Below are positions 1-9,456 of a stretch of 64,000 bases of DNA, piece by piece. The stretch is taken from NCBI RefSeq assembly GCF_002215035.1, contig NZ_NKFP01000004.1, positions 621,726-685,725 on the forward strand, given 5' to 3'. The DNA is from Leptolyngbya ohadii IS1. Its GTDB lineage: Bacteria; Cyanobacteriota; Cyanobacteriia; Elainellales; Elainellaceae. Below the pieces are notes generated by a model. It was given only the letters and a program-made list of their open reading frames with translations, had not been told where the DNA came from and searched no databases. Positions within the stretch are counted from its first letter, which is position 1; each line of letters starts with the position of its first letter. The position numbers and the translations under genes are program-made.

Positions 1-274
1 ATTCGTTGTAAAACAGTCTGCTATTCAATGGTATCAATTCAGTGAAAGGCATCAATCTATTGGGATCTATCGCTTAATTTACTGGGCGGAAAAGATGCCC
101 ACCCCACAAGAAGTAAGTTTGATTCATAAGATCTGCTCAGCGTTGTTGAGTGATTTTCAGCAATCAGGTTTTCAGGCAGGCTTCAATATCCCTCAGCGTC
201 AGATACTCCCCCGGCTGAGCCGCACTGCGATTCTTAAGCACCTGCGTTGGTACACCCAAATCGCCCAAACTTGA
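1..274 (+). CDS. Possible 3' end of an unrecognised plus-strand gene (partial)
   Basis: Frame 2 is open from the window edge to a TGA at 272-274, giving about 90 visible residues with a protein-like composition (aromatic and amphipathic stretches such as WYQFSERHQSIGIYRL). I do not recognise a family. The last 110 bases run antisense through the 3' end of the CbbY-type gene, so either the two converge and overlap or the frame is open by chance. No start is visible because it lies outside the window. Confidence 0.3.
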   Translation, partial: FVVKQSAIQWYQFSERHQSIGIYRLIYWAEKMPTPQEVSLIHKICSALLSDFQQSGFQAGFNIPQRQILPRLSRTAILKHLRWYTQIAQT

Positions 275-931
275 AACCACCATAATCGCCTCGTGAAAAT
301 CCTCCTGCTGCGTGTAGCTGCTCACCGTCACCAGACAGCGAAATCCGGCACTCACCGCTGCCAGCATCCCATTCCGCGAATCCTCAATCACCAGCGTACT
401 TTCAGGTGAGAGATTCAACTCCTCCTTCGCCAGCAGATAAATATCTGGGGCAGGCTTTTTTCGCGGCACCATATCCCCGGCGTAAACCTTAAAATGCTGC
501 GCCATTTCCTTGCCCACCACAAACTCCAGCACCGATCGCACCGATTCCTCTGCCGAAGTGGAAGCCACGACTAATGTCCACCCTGCTTCGATCGCCTCTG
601 CTGTAATTCGTTTGATTCCCGGTCGGGGAGGCATTTTGCCGCTTTGTACCATTTCCTTATAAATGGCGGTTTTGCGCTTGTGCCATGCTGCGACTTGTTG
701 CCGCTGTTCCTCTGGATCGGTCGGGAGTCCTGCCTGCGCCACAAATTCCGGGGTCAGTAAACTCGCCATCCGTTCCTTGCCGCCGCCAATCAGCACTTTT
801 TCTGCATAGTCCACCTCCGACCACTGCACAGGCAACCCGTACTCGGCAAACATCTGATTAAACGCGGGCAAGTGCCCATCGCGCTCGGTGTCGGCTAACA
901 CCCCATCACAGTCAAAGACGATCGCACTCAT
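164..931 (-). CDS. cbbY: HAD-family phosphatase, CbbY type (probable xylulose-1,5-bisphosphate phosphatase)
   Basis: A 255-residue haloacid-dehalogenase phosphatase. Motif I is FDCDGVLADTERDGH with the nucleophile D7 and acid D9. The cap begins with the IGGGKERM signature near 49-55. Motif II Ser/Thr lies in VVASTSAEES (121-130), the motif III lysine in VPRKKPAPD (155-163) and motif IV in VIEDSRNG (181-188). The DTERDGH and GGGKERM pair is characteristic of the plant and cyanobacterial CbbY group, which removes the Rubisco inhibitor xylulose-1,5-bisphosphate; that specific substrate is inferred from family knowledge. The ATG start at 931 is the only one in front of motif I. It stands alone, with the GNAT gene upstream on the same strand. 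The 3' end overlaps a possible plus-strand frame. Confidence 0.8.
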   Translation of the reverse strand: MSAIVFDCDGVLADTERDGHLPAFNQMFAEYGLPVQWSEVDYAEKVLIGGGKERMASLLTPEFVAQAGLPTDPEEQRQQVAAWHKRKTAIYKEMVQSGKMPPRPGIKRITAEAIEAGWTLVVASTSAEESVRSVLEFVVGKEMAQHFKVYAGDMVPRKKPAPDIYLLAKEELNLSPESTLVIEDSRNGMLAAVSAGFRCLVTVSSYTQQEDFHEAIMVVSSLGDLGVPTQVLKNRSAAQPGEYLTLRDIEACLKT

Positions 932-1051
932 ATTCCTTTTTCTGTTGTTGCCTCTTGGCTGAAGTTTACAGGGAACTGATTGGCTTAAAATACCGCAAAT
1001 CCAAGCCCCTAATCTGCTGAACAGTCCGGTTGCCCAATGTATCTAGTCTCG

Positions 1052-1585
1052 TTAGGGCAGTAGCTCACATCGCATGATGACCCGATCGGAGAGGGGCAAG
1101 CCGGCTGTCATTTCTTGCAGTCTAATCTGCTGGAGTCCTGGCGTGAGGTCAGCTTCTTCAAGGATGTGAAATCCCAGTTTTGAGTAAAACGGAGCATTCC
1201 AGGCAATCTCTCGAAAGGTTGCAAGCGATACTGCTCCATAGCTCTGAAGCTGTGCCCAGGCACAAACCGCCTTGACCAGGGCAGAACCAATTCCTCGCTG
1301 TCCATGTTCGGGATGAACATCAATCTCCTGGAGGTAGAGGGTGTTATCAACTTCGCGGCTTACTGCAAATCCAACAACTGTGTTGGTTGTATCGACTGCA
1401 ACCCATACCTGCCCTGCCTGAAATCTTGCCTGAATAAAGTCGATCGACAGCGGCTCAGAATCCACCAGGAAGGCATAGGGCGTATTCAAAAATAGACGGT
1501 TGGCGGCTCGTTCAATTTCAGACAGCAAAGCTAATTCTTTTACATTGGCAAAACGGATGGTATAGCCAGATTCAAGCGTTCTCAT
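1052..1585 (-). CDS. GNAT-family N-acetyltransferase
   Basis: A 177-residue single-domain GNAT protein. The acetyl-CoA pyrophosphate loop is visible as HGQRGIGSAL (about residues 94-103), preceded by the beta-4 strand NTLYLQEIDVHPE. The C-terminal part AWNAPFYSKLGFHILEEA is the usual beta-5/alpha-4 'FY.k.GF' element. The acceptor substrate cannot be read from the sequence: members of this subgroup act on small amines, amino acids or peptides. The ATG at 1585 fits the domain start. It is about 120 bp upstream of cbbY on the same strand, with no obvious functional link. Confidence 0.8.
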   Translation of the reverse strand: MRTLESGYTIRFANVKELALLSEIERAANRLFLNTPYAFLVDSEPLSIDFIQARFQAGQVWVAVDTTNTVVGFAVSREVDNTLYLQEIDVHPEHGQRGIGSALVKAVCAWAQLQSYGAVSLATFREIAWNAPFYSKLGFHILEEADLTPGLQQIRLQEMTAGLPLSDRVIMRCELLP

Positions 1586-1897
1586 GGATCGCCAGCCACG
1601 GATAGAGATAACCGATCGAAAAGTTGGATTAAGTCTTCGCAGAATGCAGTGGAGCAGCCTTTGTTGACGCTGCCGGATATTTCCCTGAATATTTATCCCT
1701 GAACATTCTCTAATATTTTCTTAATTCCTTGCCAGACACTTCAGGCTGAATACTCCGGGCTGAATAAACGATCGCCGGAACAGAAGATTAATCTCCTCCA
1801 TCCCGGCAATTCTTGAGCCAATCGCCCTAACCCTGTCTAGAAATTAGGACGATCGCGCTATCTTCATAGCTGGCAAATGAACACCCGATTCCCCAAC
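1586..1897. other. Intergenic gap between the DUF4142 gene and the GNAT gene
   Basis: This 312-bp stretch has no credible coding frame. It contains short AT-rich near-repeats around 1680-1725 (variants of CTGAATATTTATCCCTGAA) but no clean hairpin followed by a T-run. It presumably holds the GNAT promoter. Nothing else is supported. Confidence 0.4.
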
Positions 1898-3046
1898 CTA
1901 CCGAACGAGCCGCTGGGCGCTGAACGTATTGCTCATTGCGTTCGCCATCTGGTAATGGTCTTGAACGTTGGGCAGCAGGGCAGAGGCATAAGCCTTCGCT
2001 TCAGGAGCCTGACCCTGAGCAATTTGGGTCTGGAACAGGGCAACCGTTCTCATGTGGGCAGACGCTTGAGCCTGCATGTATCCGCGATCGAACTCCTGCC
2101 CCGAAAGCTGGGACAAACGCTGGGAAATTGCCGCACTTAGGGGATCAACGCCGGTCGGCAGCTGAACACCATAGCGAGCTGCGATCGGCTGAAGCCGCTG
2201 ATTTGCCAGGGTGTGTTCCTGGATCATGCGCTCGGCATATTCCCGCACTTCTTCGTTGCTAGACTTTTGCAGGGCAAGCTGGGAAGTTGCAATCTCTGCG
2301 TTGTTGCTCTGTGCCGCCATGCGGATAAATTCCTGATCCAGAGCAGTGGGGGCTGCGCTCTGCGTGGTGCCGGAGGACGTGCGATTGATGCCCTGCTGGT
2401 TCATGGGCATATTCATGGTGCCCTGGTTCATCTGCATCGAGCCACTGTCCGGCTGCACATACAAGCCCGGATCGCTGCTGCGGTTAGCTCCCTCAACGGC
2501 AGGGCTACCAGAGGGCGTCTCGCTCGGACCCGGAACCGTCTCAAACCCGCTGGGGGTCTGGCTGATCCGCTGCGTCTCTTGCCGTTTACCTGCCTCTTCT
2601 ACCCGGTCTGTAACGCTGCGATCGAGCGATCGTGCGGGGTCAGCAAAGGAATTGGCACCAATTACCGCCGGAGAACCGGAAGGGCTTTCGCTCGGACCGG
2701 GAACGGTTGCGAAGGGCAGAGAACGCACTTGACGACCGGAGCGGGTTACTCGCGAGGAGTCCATCTCTACACTGTCAAAGGATTGCTGACGAGATGGGGA
2801 GGTGTTGTTGATGCCATTATCGATGCCGTTATCAGTGCCATTGCCTCTGCCCGGATCATCAATGCTCGAATTACCGGGAACGCTGGGGCTACCCGAAGGG
2901 CTTTCGCTGGGACCGATCGGATTCTGAAAAGGTTGCTCCGTGCCGTTTTGAGCCAGCACAGGCAAACTGACCGCAGAAGCCAGCGCCGCAGCACTCACCA
3001 CGCCCGCAAAACGCTTCACGAAAGCAATGCGATTAAATTCTTTCAT
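1898..3046 (-). CDS. Secreted DUF4142 (ferritin-like fold) protein with a Pro/Ser/Gly-rich linker
   Basis: A 382-residue protein. Residues 1 to about 33 form a signal peptide (basic start, hydrophobic core FAGVVSAAALASAVSLPVLA). Residues 35 to about 225 are low-complexity and contain three spaced copies of the motif GPSE(S/T)PSGSP, each followed by a Gly-Asn/Asp-Pro segment. The C-terminal 150 residues, from LDQEFIRMAAQSNNAEIATS onward, are a DUF4142 four-helix domain: heptad-like alanines, then EEVREYAERMIQEHTLAN. DUF4142 proteins are exported and often stress-related, but their activity is not established. It diverges from ftsH across 366 bp. The ATG at 3046 directly precedes the signal peptide. 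Confidence 0.85.
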   Translation of the reverse strand: MKEFNRIAFVKRFAGVVSAAALASAVSLPVLAQNGTEQPFQNPIGPSESPSGSPSVPGNSSIDDPGRGNGTDNGIDNGINNTSPSRQQSFDSVEMDSSRVTRSGRQVRSLPFATVPGPSESPSGSPAVIGANSFADPARSLDRSVTDRVEEAGKRQETQRISQTPSGFETVPGPSETPSGSPAVEGANRSSDPGLYVQPDSGSMQMNQGTMNMPMNQQGINRTSSGTTQSAAPTALDQEFIRMAAQSNNAEIATSQLALQKSSNEEVREYAERMIQEHTLANQRLQPIAARYGVQLPTGVDPLSAAISQRLSQLSGQEFDRGYMQAQASAHMRTVALFQTQIAQGQAPEAKAYASALLPNVQDHYQMANAMSNTFSAQRLVR

Positions 3047-3412
3047 TGTAATAAGCCTTGATTTCGAGGGAGGGATTACATTTCTGTTACACAGGGCAGT
3101 CTAGAAAGTTACCTAGGGCACAAACCTCTATCAAGGGAATTGGGAATGCGATCGCCCGCTCTATCTTCAGGACGAAAATGAATTCACCGCTCGCGAGCTG
3201 CGTTTATGCTGAGAAAAGCTCAACGGGGATCTGCCTGCCATCCCCCAAGACCAGTGGCAGAATAGGAATAGCAGAATGGGAATAAACGGACTGTTCAACC
3301 CACTTTCTGAGAATCCTGATAGGATTGAGTTACATTAATTAATATTAAGAGGTTAAATTTCCCCCTCGCACGGACAGCTTCTTGCACGGATATCTTAGGA
3401 GGAAGAACCCCG
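3047..3412. promoter_or_regulatory. Divergent promoter region between the DUF4142 gene and ftsH
   Basis: This 366-bp region separates two divergent genes and should contain both promoters. An AT-rich stretch (ATTAATTAATATTAAGAGG) lies about 70-80 bp before the ftsH start. I could not assign a convincing -35/-10 pair or operator. The ftsH ribosome binding site AGGAGG is at 3397-3402. Confidence 0.4.
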
Positions 3413-5254
3413 GTGAATAACAAACGGTGGAGAAATGCGGGGCTTTACGCACTTTTAATTATCGTTGTGCTGTTTTTAGCAACGACGTTGATTGAGCGGC
3501 AGCCCCAGACGGCAACAACCTGGAAATACAGCCAGTTCATCGATCGGGTGGATAGCGGTCAGGTTGAGAAAGTCATGATTAGTGCCGATCGCACAAAAGC
3601 CCTGGCACAGACGAGCGATGGTCAGCGGATTGCGGTAAACCTGCCCAACGACCCCGGCTTGCTGGACATTTTACAGACAAATGGCGTGGATATCGCCGTT
3701 TCCCGGCAGGCAGATGATAACATCCTGGCACGCGTTCTCAGTACGCTGCTGATTCCGTTCCTGCTGCTGGTGGTGCTGTTCTTTGTGCTGCGACGGGCGC
3801 AGAGTGGTCCGGGCAGCCAGGCAATGAACTTTGGCAAATCAAAAGCCAGAGTCCAGATGGAACCCCAAACCCAGGTTACGTTTAGCGACGTAGCAGGCAT
3901 TGAGCAGGCGAAGCTGGAACTGGCGGAGGTCGTAGACTTCCTGAAGAACGCCGATCGCTTTACGGCAGTCGGAGCCAAGATTCCCAAAGGCGTACTGCTA
4001 GTCGGTCCTCCCGGTACGGGTAAAACCCTGCTGGCAAAGGCGGTGGCAGGCGAAGCGGGCGTTCCCTTCTTCAGCATTTCGGGTTCGGAATTCGTGGAGA
4101 TGTTCGTGGGGGTTGGTGCGTCCCGGGTGCGCGACCTGTTCGAGCAGGCGAAAGCAAATGCGCCCTGTATTGTATTCATTGATGAAATCGACGCCGTGGG
4201 TCGTCAGCGTGGCGCGGGTCTGGGCGGCGGTAACGATGAGCGCGAACAAACCCTGAACCAGCTCCTCACCGAGATGGACGGCTTCGAGGGCAATACGGGC
4301 ATCATCATCATCGCGGCAACCAACCGTCCTGATGTACTGGATGCGGCGCTGCTGCGTCCTGGTCGCTTTGACCGTCAGGTAGTGGTTGATCGCCCCGACT
4401 ATGCTGGACGTTTGGAAGTTCTTAACGTTCACGCACGGGGTAAGACCCTCTCGAAGGATGTGGACCTGGAGAAGATTGCGCGACGCACGCCTGGTTTTAC
4501 GGGTGCGGATCTGGCAAACTTGCTGAATGAAGCAGCCATCCTCGCAGCACGACGTAACCTCACCGAAATTTCGATGGATGAAGTCAACGATGCGATCGAT
4601 CGCGTCCTGGCAGGTCCAGAGAAGAAGGATCGCGTCATGAGCGAGAAGCGCAAAACGCTGGTGGCATACCACGAAGCTGGACACGCTCTGGTGGGTGCCC
4701 TGATGCCGGATTATGACCCGGTACAGAAGATCAGCATTATTCCTCGCGGACGGGCAGGCGGTTTAACCTGGTTCACGCCCAGCGAAGACCGGATGGATTC
4801 GGGCTTATACTCCCGCTCCTACCTGCAAAACCAGATGGCAGTTGCCCTGGGCGGACGCATCGCTGAGGAACTGGTGTTCGGCGAAGAGGAAGTCACGACG
4901 GGAGCTTCTAATGACCTGCAACAGGTTGCCCGTGTTGCCCGTCAGATGGTGACTCGCTTCGGCATGAGCGATCGTCTGGGTCCGGTGGCGCTGGGTCGCT
5001 CTCAGGGTGGCATGTTCCTCGGACGCGACATCATGGCAGAGCGCGATTTCTCTGAAGAAACGGCAGCGGCGATCGATGACGAAGTGCGGAATCTGGTAGA
5101 CCAGGCATATCGTCGGGCGAAGCAAGTCCTGCAAGAAAACCGCGCCGTTCTGAACACGCTGTCAGAGATGCTGATCGAGCGGGAAACCGTAGACGCGGAA
5201 GAACTGCAAGAACTGCTGGCAACCAGCGATGTAAAAGTGGCAGCGATTCCTTAA
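3413..5254 (+). CDS. ftsH: ATP-dependent zinc metalloprotease FtsH (FtsH3-like)
   Basis: A 613-residue thylakoid/plasma-membrane AAA protease. Transmembrane segments lie at about 10-27 and 108-128, flanking an extracytoplasmic domain. Walker A is GPPGTGKT (198-205), Walker B is IVFIDEID, and the second region of homology starts [10 protein letters not shown] (301). The zinc site is HEAGH (420-424), with a third acidic ligand in TGASND (about 501). The whole N-terminus resembles the cyanobacterial FtsH3 subgroup as I remember it; FtsH3 forms hetero-oligomers with FtsH2 or FtsH1 for D1 quality control or iron-stress regulation. The start is GTG at 3413, fixed by AGGAGG at 3397-3402. A terminator follows at 5295. 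Its downstream neighbour is the integron integrase. Confidence 0.95.
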   Translation: MNNKRWRNAGLYALLIIVVLFLATTLIERQPQTATTWKYSQFIDRVDSGQVEKVMISADRTKALAQTSDGQRIAVNLPNDPGLLDILQTNGVDIAVSRQADDNILARVLSTLLIPFLLLVVLFFVLRRAQSGPGSQAMNFGKSKARVQMEPQTQVTFSDVAGIEQAKLELAEVVDFLKNADRFTAVGAKIPKGVLLVGPPGTGKTLLAKAVAGEAGVPFFSISGSEFVEMFVGVGASRVRDLFEQAKANAPCIVFIDEIDAVGRQRGAGLGGGNDEREQTLNQLLTEMDGFEGNTGIIIIAATNRPDVLDAALLRPGRFDRQVVVDRPDYAGRLEVLNVHARGKTLSKDVDLEKIARRTPGFTGADLANLLNEAAILAARRNLTEISMDEVNDAIDRVLAGPEKKDRVMSEKRKTLVAYHEAGHALVGALMPDYDPVQKISIIPRGRAGGLTWFTPSEDRMDSGLYSRSYLQNQMAVALGGRIAEELVFGEEEVTTGASNDLQQVARVARQMVTRFGMSDRLGPVALGRSQGGMFLGRDIMAERDFSEETAAAIDDEVRNLVDQAYRRAKQVLQENRAVLNTLSEMLIERETVDAEELQELLATSDVKVAAIP

Positions 5255-5294
5255 GGCGATCGGATTCCACGTTGTGAATTGAATAGTTTGAATT

Positions 5295-5323
5295 AGGGGG
5301 CGGTTTGACCGTCCTCTTTTTTG
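5295..5323 (+). terminator. Rho-independent terminator of ftsH
   Basis: AGGGGGCGGT and ACCGTCCTCT form a 10-bp stem (two G:U pairs) around a 3-base loop, followed by a run of six T. It lies 40 bp after the ftsH stop and just before the 3' end of the convergent integrase gene, so it insulates ftsH from the integron. Confidence 0.8.
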
Positions 5324-5355
5324 TTTGTGGAGGCGATTTTGATGGTCAGTCGAAT

Positions 5356-6321
5356 TCAGTCATCTAGGGGGCTGCGAACTCCTCTTCCACCTCGATTGAG
5401 GACATGAGTATAGATCATCGTCGTCTTGACATCTTTATGTCCAAGCAGTTCTTGCACAGTGCGAATGTCGTAGCCCGCTTCAAGCAAATGCGTTGCAAAA
5501 CAATGCCGAAAGGTATGACATCCCACTCGCTTTGTAATCCCCGTCGATTGCACTGCTCGCTTCAATGCTTTTTGCACACCGCTTTCATGCAAATGATATC
5601 GCCGCGTCAGCCCACTTCGAGGGTCGCGCGTTAGCCCGATTGCAGGAAACACAAACTGCCAAATCCATTCCCGGTCTGCATTGGGATACTTTCGTTCAAG
5701 CGCAAATGGTAGATGCACTGCACCATACCCCCGATCCAGATCTTGCTGATGGGCATATCGTACTCGCGCCAAATGAACTTGCAGTGGCTCTATTAAACTC
5801 GTGGGCAGCATCGTTACCCGACTTTCATACCCTTTCGGGTTTCGCACAATAATTTGGTGCTGAGCAAAATCTAAATCTTTGACACGCAGGTTTAATCCTT
5901 CATTAAGCCGTACACCACTACCGTATAACACTTGAATGATCAGTTTGGGCACTCCAGTCATCTGTTGGATAATTGAATGCACTTCTGCTTTGGTCAGCAC
6001 TGTCGGTAGCTGTCGCGGTTGTCTGGCTCGAACTGCATCGATCGACTCGTCTAACTCCTGTCGCAACACCTCACGATACAAAAACAGCAAAGCACTAAAC
6101 GCTTGGTTCTGCGTAGAGGCTGCCACTCGTTCCTGAACAGCTAGATGGGTCAAGAACGCTTCAATTTCGGCAGTTCCCATCTCTTTAGGGTGACGTTTGC
6201 TATGAAATAGAATAAACCGACGAATCCATTGCACATAGGTTTCTTCAGTCCGGTACGAATAATGCTTTACCCGAATCGCATCACGCACCTGGTCCAAAAG
6301 CTTTTTGGGCGGCATTTCCAT
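5356..6321 (-). CDS. intI: Integron integrase IntI (tyrosine recombinase)
   Basis: A 321-residue tyrosine recombinase. The N-terminal SAM-like domain contains [20 protein letters not shown] (20-39). The catalytic set is complete: R138 (GVRLNE), K163, H269 and R272 ([11 protein letters not shown]), H295 (LLGHKDV) and Y304 (MIYTHVL). Two features mark it as IntI rather than Xer or phage integrase: the extra segment between the second and third catalytic boxes (about 206-238, with [13 protein letters not shown]) and the C-terminal signature [16 protein letters not shown]. IntI binds attI and folded single-stranded attC sites to insert or excise cassettes. It faces away from the attI-like repeats and cassettes, the standard integron layout. 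The ATG at 6321 gives the normal family length. Confidence 0.95.
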   Translation of the reverse strand: MEMPPKKLLDQVRDAIRVKHYSYRTEETYVQWIRRFILFHSKRHPKEMGTAEIEAFLTHLAVQERVAASTQNQAFSALLFLYREVLRQELDESIDAVRARQPRQLPTVLTKAEVHSIIQQMTGVPKLIIQVLYGSGVRLNEGLNLRVKDLDFAQHQIIVRNPKGYESRVTMLPTSLIEPLQVHLARVRYAHQQDLDRGYGAVHLPFALERKYPNADREWIWQFVFPAIGLTRDPRSGLTRRYHLHESGVQKALKRAVQSTGITKRVGCHTFRHCFATHLLEAGYDIRTVQELLGHKDVKTTMIYTHVLNRGGRGVRSPLDD

Positions 6322-6322
6322 A

Positions 6323-6639
6323 GCCTAAATTCTCATCGGTCAGTCTAATTGAGCTAAACCGGATTTTAGGCAGAATCGTGCGGTGCATTAACTAGAAGAA
6401 ATACGGAAATTTTCTGCCTAATTGCCCAATCTAGGGGTAATATGCCGAATAACAGTCTATCTAATATCCATAATTCCAGGATTAGGCGGAAGGTGTCAGT
6501 CTAATTTCCCTAATAAGCACATTATGCCGACTCCGAGCAGCCTAACTCGCCTCAGTAGGATATTAGGCAGACAGAGTTCGGTCTAACACCCCAGTAAAGG
6601 AAATTAGGCGGAAGCAGTCAGTCTAAATAATAGTTAGCT
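6323..6639. other. attI-like region with phased inverted repeats
   Basis: Directly upstream of intI lies a set of degenerate inverted repeats. The left half is TTAGGC(A/G)GA and the right half is CAGTCTAA, about 23 bp end to end. Left halves start at 6366, about 6440, 6482, 6522, 6563 and 6604; right halves are at 6341, 6453, 6497, 6538, 6579 and 6619. The inner four to five units repeat every 40-42 bp, close to four helical turns. A reverse copy (TCTGCCTAA, 6413-6421) also occurs. Several halves match the integron core consensus RYYYAAC/GTTRRRY (GCCTAAC, GTCTAAC). The series ends at GTTAGCT (6633-6639), the best candidate crossover point. Position and core matches argue for attI; the multiplicity is unusual. 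Confidence 0.65.
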
Positions 6640-6804
6640 TGCGAAAAAAGCAGTGAGTAGACCTCCTAAAATTACTTGCTGGTGCTGCAAGCTCATCAAG
6701 ATGGCATACAAATTAAGCTTTGAAGATACATCATGCAGTTAGCCTTAAAGAATTAACCATGCGGCTCACCTAAGTAGCTATGCTGTTCCTACCTGGTGAA
6801 CTTC

Positions 6805-7032
6805 TCACTTGCTGTACTTAAAGGTGTACTCCACTGCTGCAACAAGTTCTTCAAGAGAGCATTGCAAAATTTTGCATAGAGCTAAAGTTTGCTTAGGCGT
6901 CAACTTTGGCTCACTTCGTCCAGTCTCCCAATTGCTAACCGTCTGGTCAGTTACACAGACACAATCTGCTACTTGTTTTTGAGTAAGATTTCGGCTCTTT
7001 CGTATCTGTACTAATAAATTGTCATCTAACAT
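6805..7032 (-). CDS. XRE-family helix-turn-helix regulator
   Basis: A 75-residue protein that is almost entirely one XRE/Cro helix-turn-helix domain: RKSRNLTQKQVADCVCVTDQ (about 11-30) followed by TVSNWETGRSEPKLTPKQTL. It is divergent from the methyltransferase gene across 222 bp. By analogy with controller (C) proteins of restriction-modification systems it may set the timing of nuclease and methylase expression; that role is inferred from location and size only. The ATG at 7032 is the sole reasonable start. Nearby AT content is high, as in the rest of the cassette. Confidence 0.8.
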   Translation of the reverse strand: MLDDNLLVQIRKSRNLTQKQVADCVCVTDQTVSNWETGRSEPKLTPKQTLALCKILQCSLEELVAAVEYTFKYSK

Positions 7033-7254
7033 AGTTAATTACAAAACAATTTATACAAATGGATTTGACAAGCCGCGCAGAATGAGTTATTGTCGTTACT
7101 ACGCTCGGTCAACGTATGCTAATTCTACTTAAGGAAGAAAGCTAGTCTAAAGTAGCAATGCTACTTGAAACAAGTGGTTTTAGATTAATGATTTTTGAAG
7201 AATGGATGTAATCTGTAAACTTTTCTTCTCAAAAATCGGTTATCTGACTGAGAA

Positions 7255-8490
7255 ATGAATGATTGTTTAAACATGGCTGGAAAACTTACACTATTTTCTT
7301 TTTTTTCAGGCTCCGGTTTCCTGGATTTAGGGTTTGAGACGAATGGTTTTGAAGTTGCATATGTTAATGAAATTCATCGTCCTTTTCAAGATGCATATAA
7401 ATACTCACGGAATTTGCTTAACTTACCCCATGCTAAGTACGGTTATTATTCTGATGATGTTGCAAAACTTACAGATGATAATGCATGTCATAAGCTAGCA
7501 GAGTTAATTGCAGATGCGCGACTCACTTCAAAAGTGATTGGATTTATTGGTGGTCCACCGTGTCCAGATTTTTCTATTGGAGGCAGGAATAGAGGTAGAG
7601 ATGGTGATAATGGTAAACTCTCTGGTTCTTATATAGAATTAGTATGCCGTCTACAACCAGACTTCTTTCTTTTTGAAAATGTAAAAGGTTTATGGAAAAC
7701 ACAAAAACATAGAAGTTTTTACGAAGAGCTAAAAAGGAAAGTTCAAGATGCTGGATATATTACTTCTGAAAAGCTAATAAACTCAATTGAATATTCAGTT
7801 CCTCAAGATAGAGACAGAATAATTCTATTAGGATTTAATCTTTCGCTTTTTGGGAAAGATTTATCCGGGGAAAGAAGTATTTCAGAATTTGTACTACCTT
7901 GGAATTCGTATAAAAGATATATAAAAAAATCAGTCCTAAATATCGCTTGGCCTAAGACAGAACCTTTTCAAATTGATTCAGAGAAAAGAAAGCCAGACGA
8001 AGTCATTGAGGAATTAACTGTAGAACATTGGTTTAGAAGAAATGATGTTTATAACCATCCAAATGCTCAACACTTTTTTAAGCCGAGGGCTGGCTTAAAG
8101 AGATTCAATTCTATTGATGAAGGTGATGATTCTAAAAAATCGTTTAAGAGATTACACAGATGGCGTTATTCACCTACAGCTTGTTATGGTAATAACGAAG
8201 TTCATTTACACCCTTATAAAGCCAGGAGAATATCAGTCTCTGAAGCTTTATCCATACAATCCTTACCTGCTCTATATTCTTTGCCTCCTTATATGTCATT
8301 AACGGATATGTTTAAGACCATCGGAAATGGAGTGCCTTATCTGGTAGCCGTGGCACTCTCAAATTTAATAGCTGAGATTTTTGATGACGAAAAAATGACT
8401 GATTTTTTAGACTGGACTAATGAACTTAAAGAAAGCCACTTTGAAGCTGTTTCAAATCAACCAATTCAGTTAGGATTGAAATTCAGTTAG
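7255..8490 (+). CDS. DNA (cytosine-5-)-methyltransferase of a type II restriction-modification system
   Basis: A 411-residue C5-cytosine methylase. Motif I (AdoMet) is FSFFSGSGFLDLGF (14-27). Motif IV is GGPPCPDFS with catalytic C103. Motif VI is ENVKG (141-145), motif VIII is QDRDRII (184-190) and motif X is KTIGNGVPY near the C-terminus. The target-recognition region lies between motifs VIII and IX, so the sequence methylated cannot be read directly; the partner nuclease suggests a CCGG-containing site. The first ATG (7255) has little ribosome binding site; a second ATG at 7273 is also possible. It converges with the endonuclease gene, and its codon use is strongly AT-biased, which suggests recent acquisition. 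Confidence 0.92.
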   Translation: MNDCLNMAGKLTLFSFFSGSGFLDLGFETNGFEVAYVNEIHRPFQDAYKYSRNLLNLPHAKYGYYSDDVAKLTDDNACHKLAELIADARLTSKVIGFIGGPPCPDFSIGGRNRGRDGDNGKLSGSYIELVCRLQPDFFLFENVKGLWKTQKHRSFYEELKRKVQDAGYITSEKLINSIEYSVPQDRDRIILLGFNLSLFGKDLSGERSISEFVLPWNSYKRYIKKSVLNIAWPKTEPFQIDSEKRKPDEVIEELTVEHWFRRNDVYNHPNAQHFFKPRAGLKRFNSIDEGDDSKKSFKRLHRWRYSPTACYGNNEVHLHPYKARRISVSEALSIQSLPALYSLPPYMSLTDMFKTIGNGVPYLVAVALSNLIAEIFDDEKMTDFLDWTNELKESHFEAVSNQPIQLGLKFS

Positions 8491-8646
8491 GATTGAAATG
8501 GTGAAGATCAACATAAAGAGGCAGGGAACTTTGAATAATTCAACTTTATTGAGATTGTTGAACAAGGTTTCAAGGGTTTCAGATATTGAGCTTTGAGAAT
8601 ATGTCAATTTTTCGAGGTGCTCTACAAACGTTGAGTGCCATTAAAG

Positions 8647-9456
8647 TCAAAATTGCTTCCAAAATGTTTCGAGATCATCAATGGTTATAATTTGAGAGTC
8701 AGAGTCAATGATAGGACCTTCAATATTTGGAAGAGATGCTAATAGAGGAGCACTAAACACTTCTGAATCACTATCATTACTAGTTCCAATTGCATGGAAT
8801 TGTAATGGTTGGGATTCACTATGAATGTATTTACTTGCAAGTTTTGTTATGTTTGCTTCATAAAGTATTTGATATCTTCTATCTGGTCTGTTGCTTGTTT
8901 TGACTGATATAAATGAAATTACGTCTTCAGGCTCGCATCTGTTTATTAGCTTTTTATAAAGGTTTTTAAGTTCGTCAAATAAATCTCTTCCAAAAAGCTC
9001 TTGAGAATAAGGTATTGAAGTGGAAATAATACTTCTTCGAACAAGTACAAAGTCAGGAGTTGAACACCTCACTACAAGATCTCTTTGCTTTAAATCCTCA
9101 AGAAAATCCATAAAGCGCCTTCTGGCATTAGGCTTGTAAAGTTGCCAAAACTTTATCGAGTTCTCATTTCCCATCTTAACAATATAAAGATCTTCCCTCT
9201 GATTCAGGATAGAACAGTGAGCACTATACAAATAGCTAAATTCATTCCATTGCCCTTTACAGTTGTTAAGAGAACCGCCACTCGGCACTTTATTGTAGAA
9301 GCTGAGAGCCTCCTGAATCACCATTTGTCTGATCACTTCAGAAATCTGATCTAATGGAGTGTCATGTGGAATTAACGGATATATTGACAAAAAAGCTTCA
9401 TAAGCTCTGACATATACTTCACCGTTTTCCACTCTTAAATAATTAGGCGTTTGCAT
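8647..9456 (-). CDS. Type II restriction endonuclease, Cfr10I/Bse634I/NgoMIV-like
   Basis: A 269-270-residue PD-(D/E)XK nuclease. In 270-residue numbering, the acidic P135-D136 is followed by S185-V-K187 and E201. The K-x13-E spacing and the adjoining KTSNRPDRRYQ are the hallmark of the Cfr10I, NgoMIV, SsoII and EcoRII superfamily, in which the R-x-D-R element contacts a CCGG or CCNGG core. I therefore infer cleavage of a CCGG-core site; the flanking specificity is unknown. It converges with the methyltransferase, as in many type II systems. The ATG at 9456 is preferred over a GTG one codon upstream. The gene is AT-rich like its partner. Confidence 0.75.
   Translation of the reverse strand: MQTPNYLRVENGEVYVRAYEAFLSIYPLIPHDTPLDQISEVIRQMVIQEALSFYNKVPSGGSLNNCKGQWNEFSYLYSAHCSILNQREDLYIVKMGNENSIKFWQLYKPNARRRFMDFLEDLKQRDLVVRCSTPDFVLVRRSIISTSIPYSQELFGRDLFDELKNLYKKLINRCEPEDVISFISVKTSNRPDRRYQILYEANITKLASKYIHSESQPLQFHAIGTSNDSDSEVFSAPLLASLPNIEGPIIDSDSQIITIDDLETFWKQF

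Noticed and set aside
2213-3061. 282-codon plus-strand open frame opposite the DUF4142 gene
   Set aside because: The minus-strand product has a signal peptide and a recognisable domain; the plus frame is basic and Cys/His-scattered, typical of a shadow of GC-rich repeats.
6366-6626. CRISPR array
   Set aside because: The 41-bp period suggested repeats and spacers, but the repeats are degenerate inverted repeats of about 23 bp with 17-18-bp gaps, there are no cas genes, and they abut an integron integrase.
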